The position numbers and the translations under genes are program-made. A stretch of DNA of 64,000 bases from Fuerstiella sp. (GTDB lineage Bacteria > Planctomycetota > Planctomycetia > Planctomycetales > Planctomycetaceae), in the NCBI GenBank assembly GCA_022843805.1, contig JALHMY010000017.1, positions 46,780-110,779 of the forward strand, given 5' to 3'. The notes below the pieces were generated by a model. That model saw only the letters and a list, made by a program, of their open reading frames with translations. It had not been told where the DNA came from and made no database searches. Positions 28,713-37,270 of the stretch are shown piece by piece (positions within the stretch are counted from its first letter, which is position 1; the number at the start of each line of letters is the position of its first letter).

Positions 28713-28826
28713 GGTACTCGTTCGGGCCTTCTGCCCTGTACTCTGCTAACGAAAGGGATAACGAAATTTAACGCACCAGGAACTGACAACCACTCTTATC
28801 AAACCGTCAGTTCGCTCATCGTTAAC

Positions 28827-30158
28827 TCAAATATTAAAGAAGTACTCTGGGATTCCCACGATGTATTTCAAGCTAAACGCCCACCGCAACAACATCTTGA
28901 CTGGCAGAATCGCCATCCACAGCAGCAGGTTTGAGAAGACCAGAAATCGCAGTACACCCATTCTGACAAAGTATTTTCGCAGTACCGTCAACCCAAGAAT
29001 GGGTGGAAGTACCGCAAAGTAAGCAAGAGTCAGGACAATGCCCGGACTTTCCCTTAAGAGAATCGCACCGATTGACGACCCTCTCGGAAGACCGGGTAAG
29101 CCAGGCAGACTCCAGAAGATCTCGCTGAGATTGACGTTGTTGGCAGCTTCAACCTTATGAACGTCCCAAAGTTCGTAGATCCCGAAGAAGTTCCAGTTGG
29201 GACCTCGAAGGAACGTTCCCAGAACGATCAATGCTACCCACAACGGCAAAAACCCAAATAGAAACGTGGAAACTGCAAAGGATCGTTCTTTGAAAGTGTA
29301 GTAACCATTCCCCTTCTTGTTGAAGTCGATGTAGGGAACTGCCATCAGACCACCCAGAATAATGCTCGGTAACACAACCCCGGCCAGCCAGGGGTCGAAG
29401 TAAACCAGCATTTCCTGGAGACCAAGAAAGTACCATGGTGCCTTTGAAGGGTTTGGGGTCTTAACCGAAGATGCCGGCTCTTCGAGTGGAGCTTTCAGGG
29501 CGATACCCCAAAAAATCAGGAACGCAGTCAGAACTACCATGCAGATGAGTTCGGTATAAACGAGGTCAGGCCACACCAGGACCTTCTCATTGTTTTCCTG
29601 CTCAAACAGGGGTCTTCCTTCAGCAACCCGATTGTCGTTGTCCACGGCTCTGCGGAAGTAGATCCAGGTAAAAAAAGCGACAATAAACAGCATGCCTACA
29701 ATCGGCACGTTATCAGGCTTACCAACAATTTGCCGGAAGTCGTAGTCTGTCAGGCTCAATCCCATGAACACCAGTGAAATATTCAGCAGTGACCATGCGA
29801 CCGTCGGCTTCGTCCACCATTCTCGCAGTCGAATCATTCCCCACAAAAGGGCGATCGACAGCACAAAGTAGATTACCGGGTTCGCAAAGTTCGCATCCAC
29901 AAGGTCTTTAAAGAAGACCGGCATTCGAATCAGAAACGTCTCTGCACTGCGAGCACTCGAAAAATGGGCGGCCGACATCATCATAAAGATTGATGAGGCC
30001 ACGGCCCAAACGGTCGCTTTTGGAACACCGTTCGAAAACTCCCCGTCAACCTTATAACTGCGAACGGTCCACAGCAGGTTCATGAAAAGGAGTATCAAAT
30101 AGTACCAGCCAAGGCCCGTAAGAACGCTGGAAGTGACGTCAGGATAATGGTTCAGCAT
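28827..30158 (-). CDS. petD: Cytochrome b C-terminal (subunit IV-like) protein, enlarged
   Basis: 443 residues with about ten membrane helices. The C-terminal part (about residue 205 on) matches the C-terminal domain of cytochrome b: a quinol-site loop KAPWYFLGLQEMLVYFDPWL, then further helices. The usual PEWY is APWY here, so its Glu is missing; a Glu six residues on (GLQEML) could take its part. About 200 residues with four or five extra helices precede this domain, compared with three helices in a normal 160-residue subunit IV. It follows the cytochrome b N-terminal gene by 104 bases. It forms the quinol-oxidising site together with that protein. Confidence 0.88.
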   Translation of the reverse strand: MLNHYPDVTSSVLTGLGWYYLILLFMNLLWTVRSYKVDGEFSNGVPKATVWAVASSIFMMMSAAHFSSARSAETFLIRMPVFFKDLVDANFANPVIYFVLSIALLWGMIRLREWWTKPTVAWSLLNISLVFMGLSLTDYDFRQIVGKPDNVPIVGMLFIVAFFTWIYFRRAVDNDNRVAEGRPLFEQENNEKVLVWPDLVYTELICMVVLTAFLIFWGIALKAPLEEPASSVKTPNPSKAPWYFLGLQEMLVYFDPWLAGVVLPSIILGGLMAVPYIDFNKKGNGYYTFKERSFAVSTFLFGFLPLWVALIVLGTFLRGPNWNFFGIYELWDVHKVEAANNVNLSEIFWSLPGLPGLPRGSSIGAILLRESPGIVLTLAYFAVLPPILGLTVLRKYFVRMGVLRFLVFSNLLLWMAILPVKMLLRWAFSLKYIVGIPEYFFNI

Positions 30159-30262
30159 TGAAACAGCCCGGTGAGGGAATACACCAGATCAGGGAAAAGG
30201 ACGTTAATCGCGAGCAGAGTAGACCTCGATCACTCCCTGTCGCGCCCGGCTTCCATTCAACT

Positions 30263-31036
30263 TCACAATGGCTGGCTGATGCCGCCGTCCTTGCGAACTC
30301 GCCAGAAGTGAATTGCAATCAAACCACTGACGACCACCGGAATGGCCACGCAGTGCAGAATGTAAAATCGGTTCAAAGTGGCTTCACCAACAAAACGACC
30401 ACCCAGAAGCAGGAACTTGGCATCCGACGCATTGGTAATTAATTCGTAGCCGCTTGTGTTCAGCAGCTGGAACCCGGGGCCCTCCATTCCAAGGAACGGA
30501 GTTGCGCGAGCCATATTGGAACCCACCGTGATGGCCCAGATCGCCAGCTGATCCCACGGCAACAAATAGCCAGTAAAGGAAAGCAGAAGTGTGAGCACCA
30601 GTAAAAGAACACCGATCACCCAGTTGAATTCCCGCGGAGGCTTATAGCTGCCCGTCAGAAACACACGATACATGTGAAGCCACACAGTGATCACCATCGC
30701 ATGTGCACCCCAGCGGTGAATTTCCCGCATGATGCCAAGCGTCTGAACGTCGCGAAGTGCCTGAATATCGTAAAACGCCCATTCGAGCGTTGGCCGATAA
30801 TAAAACATCAGCAGAACGCCGGTAATCGTTTCCACGAGGAACAGGAAGAACGTGATCCCCCCCATGCACCACGTGTAAGACAGGGCAATTCCCTGCTGTT
30901 TGACCGACACCGGATGCAGGTGGAGAAAGAAGTTGGTCAGCATCACCACAACACGGTTGCGGCGGTCGGTAGGAGCCGGATGCCGAAAAACACTTCTCCA
31001 GATCTGTGAATTACGAATGTAATCGCCAACAGACAC
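30263..31036 (-). CDS. petB: Cytochrome b N-terminal (b6-type) protein
   Basis: 257 residues, GTG start. Four helices carry the two pairs of heme b His ligands: HRWGAHAMVITVWLHMYRVF (helix B) and RFYILHCVAIPVVVSGLIAI followed by HFWRV (helix D). SFTGYLLPWDQLAIWAITVG is the strongly conserved quinol-site block after helix C. The split between this gene and the next is like the b6/subunit IV organisation of cyanobacteria and Firmicutes. It lies between the Rieske gene and the C-terminal gene and forms the membrane core of the quinol:electron-acceptor oxidoreductase. Confidence 0.94.
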   Translation of the reverse strand: MSVGDYIRNSQIWRSVFRHPAPTDRRNRVVVMLTNFFLHLHPVSVKQQGIALSYTWCMGGITFFLFLVETITGVLLMFYYRPTLEWAFYDIQALRDVQTLGIMREIHRWGAHAMVITVWLHMYRVFLTGSYKPPREFNWVIGVLLLVLTLLLSFTGYLLPWDQLAIWAITVGSNMARATPFLGMEGPGFQLLNTSGYELITNASDAKFLLLGGRFVGEATLNRFYILHCVAIPVVVSGLIAIHFWRVRKDGGISQPL

Positions 31037-31176
31037 CGCTGATTCCCCAATACGAAGACGTCGTACCGCACCAAATGCAAAACGACCAGCAAATAACCAC
31101 AGAACTCAGGAACACCGAATCGCGTTCAATAACCGGGATGATTGAAAGCACTTCTGCTTGCAACACCCCCGCAGTT

Positions 31177-32250
31177 TCAGGCAACCGGCACAAAACATGC
31201 CGGGTTTGACCACTGCCCAAGTTCCTTCTGGAACTTCAGACTTTTATCAACTTCCAGCATCCCATCTTCCGCGAGTCGCAAACCGAATCGCTCCAGAGGA
31301 CGAGGGGCTGGACCTTCGAAATTCACACCATTTTTATAAAAACCAGACCCGTGACACGGGCACTTGAATTTCTGCTCGCCTTCCAGCCAGTTCGGAGTGC
31401 ATCCAAGATGGGTACACACGGTGCTGAGAGCGTAAACCAGCTGAGCGCCATCAACTTCACCATTCACAATCCAGACACCAAACTGAGCCTGCCATTTGGT
31501 TGATACGGTGCCCGGAGCGTAATCGTTCGGGGGGCCAATCTTGAATTTTGTCGGCGGCTCAACGAGCACGTTTGGCATCATAAAACGAGCAACTGCAAGC
31601 GATGACGCAACGGCAGCTCCGCAGAAAGAGGTCCACGCCAGCACAACCGGCGAGCAGATCACAGAGAGCGACTGAACAAGAAAGCCTCGTCGAGGTTCTT
31701 CCGCCAGAGCTGGCTTCGCGGCTGGAGCCGCCTTGCCCGGCAGCGGCTTTGAAGGCAAAGCGATTTTTGGGGCTGCAGGTGCTTCAACACTACCGCCCTG
31801 CCTTGCGGCACGAATCATCTCCACCGCAGACAGTCCCGCCGCGGCGGCAGCAGGCTTTTCGGCTTTTGCTGCTGGAGTCGCTTTCGGAGTTGCGGCCGCT
31901 GGCGACCCGCCCCCGCGAATTGACGCCATAATGTCTGCCGGGCTTTTCGGCGCCGCGGGCGCACCTGCTTTGGCCCTGGCTGCCGCCAGAATATCGCTGG
32001 TTGATCCAGGCGCTGCCGCTGCCGGTTTCGCCGGGGCAGCCGCCTTTGCACGAGCTGCGGCAAGAATGTCGGCTGTACCCGAAGGTGCAGCAGCTGGCTT
32101 CGCAACCGGAGGAGCCGAACCCGTTGCCTCTGGTGCCTTTGTGGCATCCGAAGCAGCAGGGGCGTCCGGGGCAGCAGGAGTGGCCGGAGCCGGAGATCCC
32201 CCACGAATCTTTGCCAGAATATCGTTTGTCGAAGGCTTTGGATCAGTCAT
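31177..32250 (-). CDS. petC: Rieske iron-sulfur protein with repeat-bearing N-terminal extension
   Basis: 357 residues. The C-terminal domain has both cluster motifs, CTHLGC (279-284) and CPCHGSGF (297-304), preceded by a membrane helix (about 191-222). Residues 1-185 are an Ala/Pro-rich cytoplasmic extension holding five spaced copies of a short motif: DILAKIR (10-16), DILAAAR (61-67), DILAAAR (86-92), DIMASIR (106-112) and EMIRAAR (144-150). Usual Rieske proteins have only a short leader here. The motifs look like short helices separated by flexible linkers, suited to binding a partner several times. It is the first gene of the respiratory operon. ATG at 32250. Confidence 0.93.
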   Translation of the reverse strand: MTDPKPSTNDILAKIRGGSPAPATPAAPDAPAASDATKAPEATGSAPPVAKPAAAPSGTADILAAARAKAAAPAKPAAAAPGSTSDILAAARAKAGAPAAPKSPADIMASIRGGGSPAAATPKATPAAKAEKPAAAAAGLSAVEMIRAARQGGSVEAPAAPKIALPSKPLPGKAAPAAKPALAEEPRRGFLVQSLSVICSPVVLAWTSFCGAAVASSLAVARFMMPNVLVEPPTKFKIGPPNDYAPGTVSTKWQAQFGVWIVNGEVDGAQLVYALSTVCTHLGCTPNWLEGEQKFKCPCHGSGFYKNGVNFEGPAPRPLERFGLRLAEDGMLEVDKSLKFQKELGQWSNPACFVPVA

Positions 32251-32750
32251 TCAACTTTACCAGCAGATTTTCGGCGACTGAAATGAAGACGTTTGCAAGC
32301 GGTTTGCAGACAGGACTACTTACCGGCAAACGCCACGTTTCTCTGACCACAGGTTCCAGCGAAGCGATGCAGGGAAGCTGACCGAAGACAACACGTGAGA
32401 CCGAACACCCCGACACCGAACAAAATGAGACTTCAAGCACAACGGGGTTATGCGTCAGCCCCTGATATCAGACGAATCAGAGCAGCTTTCGGAGCGAAAG
32501 CAGAGGACAAGGAACGGCTGATTCTGGCTCTTATCGACCAGAGTGACAAGCTGGTTGACAAAAGGCCATTTTCTTTTCTCAGAGGCAGGAAGCAGGCAAA
32601 CGGCACTTCCTGGCCCCGGGAAGCAAACGCCCATTTTTCCACAGAAATGATTGACTGTTTTCTGCTAAAGCGTTCACAAATTGCTGCCTGGAAAACCGCG
32701 TGGCGAGTACTGCCAGTCTCGCAGGGTCTCTTCGATTGCTGACAGTGTTT
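32251..32750. other. Upstream region of the respiratory operon
   Basis: 500 bases between the Rieske start and the 3' end of the LplT-like gene, both on the minus strand. It should contain the main promoter for the roughly 16-kb respiratory transcript. A plus-strand frame at 32395-32742 (115 codons) has no recognisable domain and no ribosome binding site, so I treat it as chance. No repeat or operator stands out. Confidence 0.45.
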
Positions 32751-34151
32751 TCAGATGTTTTCCGTCATGCCGACGGACTTATTCAGTCGGTACCACACAG
32801 CAACGGGTAACATGAATGCGGCCAGCACAATAAAGACAATAAACTGTCGCTGGATTGCGGCGGCAGATCCAAACAACAGGCTCAGCATGCGGTTGTTGAT
32901 TTCCAGAAAGACCGCGGAGACCAGGATTCCGATCCAGCTGAACAGGTTCTGCACCCCGATGACTCGCCCTTTTTGATCAGCTGGCGGCGATTGCTGCAGA
33001 AACGTTTGAATCGGAACAACAAAAATTCCGGCTGCCACTCCGAGTGACATCATGGCGAATCGAAGTGCCCACTCCAATGCACTGGCCGAGAACAGACATT
33101 GCAGAATGGACTCACCTGTCGGAGTTTTTGCCATCGGTTTTCCCGCAAAGCTTGCGAGTACACCAATGAGAAACAAAGCTGCCACGACTCCCCATGCACC
33201 GCGCATTACCCAGACATCTCCCGAGTTCTTCGCGAGAATTCCGACCGCAATACACCCCACAGCGATCCCAATGCCGATTCCGGCCGTCAGTATGCTGGCT
33301 CGTGTGTCTGAAAGTCCCATGACCTCTCGTCCCAGAATATTGACGGCGGGCTGGGTAACACCGCCGATGAACCAGAACATTGTGGCCACCAGAATGGCCA
33401 TCAGCAGATCCCGACGATCCCGAAGCAGCTGGCGCACATCTTTGGGCAAAAACAGGTTATCCCAGTTCAGGGTGAGATTCGGCATTCGAGCGGGCGTGGG
33501 CGGGATCAGAAATGCGGTGACTGTCCCCGCCGCGGCGATTCCAACTGCCAAAACGCTTCCGGTCCAAAGATTTCGATTGAGAATATCCATGGCGAAGCCA
33601 GCACACACGACACCAAAAATGATGGCCAGAAACGTGGTCATCTGAACGATTCCGTTTGCCAGAATCAGTCGTTCCGGGTAGTACAGCTCCGGCAAAGCAC
33701 CGTATTTGGAGGGGCCAAACAGAGCGCTCTGGCCGCCCATAAATGACAGCACAACGATTAACAGAAGCAGTTGCGAAGAGGAAGAAATGCCGGGTATCAG
33801 AAGCACGATCAGGGATAAAGCCATAACGGCGATTTCCCCCACTTTGCAGAGCACGATTACCCTCTGTTTTGAATAACGGTCCGACAAAAAGCCGCCAAAA
33901 CCGGAGAGCAATACAAATGGCAGGGCGAACGCGGCCAGCGCCAGCGGCTGTCGATCAGTCTGGTCGACAGCCATCTGCGTAATGCAGCTCAACAACACCA
34001 TCTGCTTAAAGTAGTTGTCGTTAAATGCCCCAAGAAACTGTGTCAGAACAAACCCGGTGAACGATGGGGAGGCCAGCCCTGACATCCCTGGAGACACTCC
34101 GGAGTCCGGGATCTCGGAGGTCAGACCAGTTGCTTCATACGGGTTTGACAT
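32751..34151 (-). CDS. MFS transporter, LplT-like
   Basis: 466 residues with twelve predicted helices. The start of the membrane part, FVLTQFLGAFNDNYFKQMVL, and GFLSDRYSKQRVIVLCKVGE in the loop after helix 2 match the LplT group of the major facilitator family. These are lysophospholipid flippases, often paired with or fused to an acyltransferase that repairs phospholipids. No acyltransferase gene is adjacent here, so the substrate is inferred from family only. The first 28 residues are a polar cytoplasmic tail. ATG at 34151. Transcription diverges from the formyltransferase operon. Confidence 0.85.
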   Translation of the reverse strand: MSNPYEATGLTSEIPDSGVSPGMSGLASPSFTGFVLTQFLGAFNDNYFKQMVLLSCITQMAVDQTDRQPLALAAFALPFVLLSGFGGFLSDRYSKQRVIVLCKVGEIAVMALSLIVLLIPGISSSSQLLLLIVVLSFMGGQSALFGPSKYGALPELYYPERLILANGIVQMTTFLAIIFGVVCAGFAMDILNRNLWTGSVLAVGIAAAGTVTAFLIPPTPARMPNLTLNWDNLFLPKDVRQLLRDRRDLLMAILVATMFWFIGGVTQPAVNILGREVMGLSDTRASILTAGIGIGIAVGCIAVGILAKNSGDVWVMRGAWGVVAALFLIGVLASFAGKPMAKTPTGESILQCLFSASALEWALRFAMMSLGVAAGIFVVPIQTFLQQSPPADQKGRVIGVQNLFSWIGILVSAVFLEINNRMLSLLFGSAAAIQRQFIVFIVLAAFMLPVAVWYRLNKSVGMTENI

Positions 34152-34427
34152 GGCACGCGACTGGTCATTATCTAAAGGGCAATTTCAGCGACAGGCGGAT
34201 GACGAACCGGTTTATGTTAGTGGATCACTGCTTTTTAAAGCTACCCATGAATTTTTGATGCACCTGATCTCCGGAAAATCACCCTATTCATCGCGAAAAC
34301 GTCCGCTTCAGATTGACGAGCGCGGGGTGCGGCCGCTTTTATACACCGTGCATGCTGGCCAGGAACGAATCTCTGGTCGGGATGCAGGAACATTGTTCCG
34401 CGGGGGCCTTAGTCAAAAGGATTGCTG

Positions 34428-35366
34428 ATGCAGGCTGCATCCTGGCAGAGCGGAGCGGTCGTCACCGGATGCCGCGACAATACTGCAGAATTTGTCGACT
34501 GTCTGTTGACCAGAGGATGCTCGGTGGCGGGCATTGTTACCATTTCCAGATCCGTTGCTGACCGAAACAAGGTGCCTTCATGGTGCGATCTGGCATTCGA
34601 GTTCGGTGACCGCATTCCGGTGTATGTGGCAAAAAGTTACCCGCTGGATCATGTCGATGATGCCGGATTTCTAAGCAACACCCATGCGGACGTGGGTTTT
34701 TGCATTGGATGGCAGCGACTGCTGCCGCCGTGGTTTCTCAGCAGGCATCGCAACGGTGTGTTCGGCATGCATGCTTGTGCGAATCCCCTGCCGAACGGCC
34801 GCGGACGCTCGCCAATTAACTGGAGTGTGATTGAGGGTGCTCATCAGCTGCATGCTCACATCTTTCGATACAATGATCAGCCGGATGCCGGTGATCTGCT
34901 CAGCGTTCCCCGCATTCAGATTGAGCCGCATGACGATATTCAGACTCTGCAGCAAAAATCCCGGGTCGTCTTTAACCGAGAAGTCATCGAACGATGGGCG
35001 GAACTTGTCAGTGGAACCGTTAGCCTTCAACCATTGTGCTCGTCCGATCAGCCCGAGCGATTTTACCCGAAACGATCGGAAGATGATGGCTTGATTGACT
35101 GGACGCTGAATCCCGTTCAAATTACCAACTGGGTACGAGCGCAGACGCGTCCATATCCGGGAGCGTTCACCATACTCGACGGAAATCGCTGTGGAGTTTG
35201 GCGGTGCGGACCGGCTGGCTGCCGCCACTCTGTGCAAACCGGGACGATTCTTGAGGCCTTCCGGGACGGAACTTATTTTGTGGCATGCGGCGGGAATGAC
35301 AGCGTGCATCTGCTGGATCACGATCTGTCTCGCCAGCTGAAGCCTGGCAGGAAACTGGGATTATGA
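34428..35366 (+). CDS. Formyltransferase family protein
   Basis: 312 residues from ATG 34428, with AAGG 7 bases upstream. The core has the formyltransferase pattern VFGMHACANPLPNGRGRSPI and, further on, PDAGDLL, supplying the catalytic His and Asp. The Asn two residues before the His in methionyl-tRNA formyltransferase is Gly here; some sugar and related formyltransferases show the same change. A C-terminal domain (about 210-310) resembles Formyl_trans_C with RSEDDGLIDWTLNPVQITNW. It uses N10-formyl-tetrahydrofolate to formylate an amino group, probably on a nucleotide sugar or small molecule. The stop overlaps the next start by four bases. Confidence 0.85.
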   Translation: MQAASWQSGAVVTGCRDNTAEFVDCLLTRGCSVAGIVTISRSVADRNKVPSWCDLAFEFGDRIPVYVAKSYPLDHVDDAGFLSNTHADVGFCIGWQRLLPPWFLSRHRNGVFGMHACANPLPNGRGRSPINWSVIEGAHQLHAHIFRYNDQPDAGDLLSVPRIQIEPHDDIQTLQQKSRVVFNREVIERWAELVSGTVSLQPLCSSDQPERFYPKRSEDDGLIDWTLNPVQITNWVRAQTRPYPGAFTILDGNRCGVWRCGPAGCRHSVQTGTILEAFRDGTYFVACGGNDSVHLLDHDLSRQLKPGRKLGL

Positions 35367-36175
35367 AACTGGTCCGCAATTCGAATCCGCTCCATGATTT
35401 CAGCTGTGAGCATTATCGAGAGATCATTGGAGCAATTTGCAAAACTCACCGCACACTCTGCTTTCGTGATGTGCATTCCCTTGGGAGATCCATCCTGGAG
35501 ATCCCTCGATTTGTGATTATGCGCCATGATGTGGAATTCAGCATTCCAGCCGCATTGCGGATGGCGGAAATCGAGGCCGAATTCGGAGTACAGGCAACCT
35601 ACTTTCTGCTTCAGACCAGCGAATACAATCCGTTTGAAGAAGATGAAGCCGTTCTGATTCGCAGGATTCTGGATCTGGGACACGATATCGGACTGCATTA
35701 TGATGCTGCACTCTTTGAGAGACTGGGAATCGACCCTCTTAAGACGGCTGCCGCTCAGATCGAGCTGTTTGAGACGTTCTTTCAAACAAAAATCCACGCC
35801 ATGTCGTCGCACATGCCAATGCGATCCGGCAGGACATTTTCGATTCCCGGTATCCTCGATACCTACGATCCGCTGTTCCTGACGGAAATGAAATACATCA
35901 GCGACAGTACTCAGGGCTGGCGTGAAGGAGTGGTCACGGGGAGCCTGGAGAAATACAATCACATTCATTTGCTGACACACGAATATATCTGGCATCCGCA
36001 TGGCTGGGACTGGTCAGCCCTGCTGTTTGTCGAAGTCCAGGACAAGTTTCAGCGTGCATGGAAACGAGCCGAAAACTTTATCAACATGTATCGCGAAGGT
36101 CTGCAAATGCGAGCGATCAAGGACAAGCAGTTTAAGGAACGCTATATGAATCAAAAGACTGACGACAGTGTCTGA
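35363..36175 (+). CDS. Polysaccharide deacetylase-like protein
   Basis: 270 residues, ATG overlapping the formyltransferase stop (ATGA). The block FVIMRHDVEFSIPAALRMAE holds the HD pair that replaces the usual TFDD of NodB-type deacetylases, and later GHDIGLHYD and THEYIWHPHGWDW supply more His. The fold is likely a (beta/alpha) barrel binding one metal through Asp and His. Such proteins remove acyl groups from sugars or other amides. With an N-formylating enzyme before it and an oxidoreductase after it, it may trim or prepare an amino-sugar. No signal peptide, so cytoplasmic. Confidence 0.75.
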   Translation: MKLVRNSNPLHDFSCEHYREIIGAICKTHRTLCFRDVHSLGRSILEIPRFVIMRHDVEFSIPAALRMAEIEAEFGVQATYFLLQTSEYNPFEEDEAVLIRRILDLGHDIGLHYDAALFERLGIDPLKTAAAQIELFETFFQTKIHAMSSHMPMRSGRTFSIPGILDTYDPLFLTEMKYISDSTQGWREGVVTGSLEKYNHIHLLTHEYIWHPHGWDWSALLFVEVQDKFQRAWKRAENFINMYREGLQMRAIKDKQFKERYMNQKTDDSV

Positions 36176-37067
36176 CCACGAACTTTCTGTTCCCGCCCGT
36201 TTACTCGGCCGTACCGGTTTATCGGTCAGCGTTCTGGGCTACGGAAGCATGGGATTACGCGGACCGAAGACCTGGGGAGTCCGCGTCGTCAGCGATGAGA
36301 GTGCCGATCAGCTTTTGAATACTGTGCTGGACCGGGGCATCAATTTCATCGATACGGCGCCGGATTATGGAATCAGCGAACAACGGATCGGTCGTTTTAT
36401 CGGTACTCGACGCCGTGAATTCTTTCTGGCAACCAAATGCGGCTGCGTTTATACACAGCACGCCGATCATCTTGAACTGCAGCACCAGTGGAAACGAGAT
36501 GTCATTGCCCGCAACCTCGAACAAAGCCTGACTCGCCTGAAAACCGATGTGATTGACATTCTGCAGTTTCACGGCGGCGATGCGGACACCCTGCAGCGTG
36601 AAGGGTTGATCGATCAGCTGACAAAATTCCGAACTGAGGGCATGATCCGGTTCATTGGCATTTCTTCCAGCCTCCCTCACCTTCCAAACCTTTTGGATCT
36701 GGGAGTCTTCGACACCGTGCAGATCCCATGGTCCTGTCTTGCCCCCGAACATCAGCCTCTGATTGAAAAGGCTGCACATGCAGGCGCAGGAATCATCGTC
36801 CGGGGCGGTATCGCGCAGGGAGGTCCCGACGCAGAAATTCAGCGACCTGTTCTGAATGATGTGTGGAACCGAGCGGCACTGGATGAGCTGTTGCCGGAAG
36901 GCATGTCACGAGCCGAACTGATCCTCAGGTGCACGCTGACAAATCCGTGGTGTCACACTTCCATTATTGGAACCTGCAATCCACAACACCTGCTCGACAA
37001 CCTGGCGGCGGCGAATGCCGGTCCGCTGCCCCCTGAACTTTATATCAGCAGATTACTGATCGAGTGA
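36168..37067 (+). CDS. Aldo/keto reductase
   Basis: 299 residues, GTG start overlapping the upstream stop by 8 bases. The TIM-barrel family tetrad is visible: Asp in FIDTAPDYG, Tyr four residues on, Lys in LATKCG and His in ILQFHGG. The N-terminal RLLGRTGLSVSVLGYGSMGL is typical of the AKR13/YajO-like group, and GMIRFIGISS precedes the cofactor region. It reduces an aldehyde or ketone with NAD(P)H. The overlap suggests it works with the formyltransferase and deacetylase-like enzymes in one pathway; the substrate is not known. Confidence 0.9.
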   Translation: MSDHELSVPARLLGRTGLSVSVLGYGSMGLRGPKTWGVRVVSDESADQLLNTVLDRGINFIDTAPDYGISEQRIGRFIGTRRREFFLATKCGCVYTQHADHLELQHQWKRDVIARNLEQSLTRLKTDVIDILQFHGGDADTLQREGLIDQLTKFRTEGMIRFIGISSSLPHLPNLLDLGVFDTVQIPWSCLAPEHQPLIEKAAHAGAGIIVRGGIAQGGPDAEIQRPVLNDVWNRAALDELLPEGMSRAELILRCTLTNPWCHTSIIGTCNPQHLLDNLAAANAGPLPPELYISRLLIE

Positions 37068-37156
37068 CTAAAGTACTTCAAACCGACAGGCATGAACCGA
37101 TCAGCTGATTCTCTAGACGCTGTCAGACAATAAGTGTCGCTTTTTGCTCCGCAAGT

Positions 37157-37206
37157 GTCGCCTTTTGATCCGCAAAAGGATGCTCTTTCGCGGAGCGAAA
37201 GGCGAC
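37157..37206. repeat. Palindromic repeat family B, copy 1
   Basis: A 50-base unit starting GTCGCCTTTTGATCCGCAAA and ending GCGGAGCGAAAGGCGAC that folds as two small hairpins inside an overall palindrome. It differs by one base from copies at 50609-50658 (inverted) and 58893-58942. A partial extra half (GTGTCGCTTTTTGCTCCGCA) precedes it at 37134-37153. It lies between the converging stops of the reductase and AhpD-like genes. Confidence 0.88.
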
Positions 37207-37270
37207 TATGGCGGTAACTTATTGTTTTCCAGGTCCTTAGTACTCCCTGGACATTGCCCTATTGAATGGC

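Noticed and set aside
32395..32742. 115-codon frame upstream of the respiratory operon.
   Set aside because: No ribosome binding site, no domain, antisense to the likely promoter region.
34150..34428. A 92-codon plus-strand frame whose stop overlaps the formyltransferase ATG (TGATG) as if coupled.
   Set aside because: It begins inside the start codon of the divergent transporter gene, has no ribosome binding site and no recognisable domain. The overlap is likely chance, although a small leader gene cannot be excluded.
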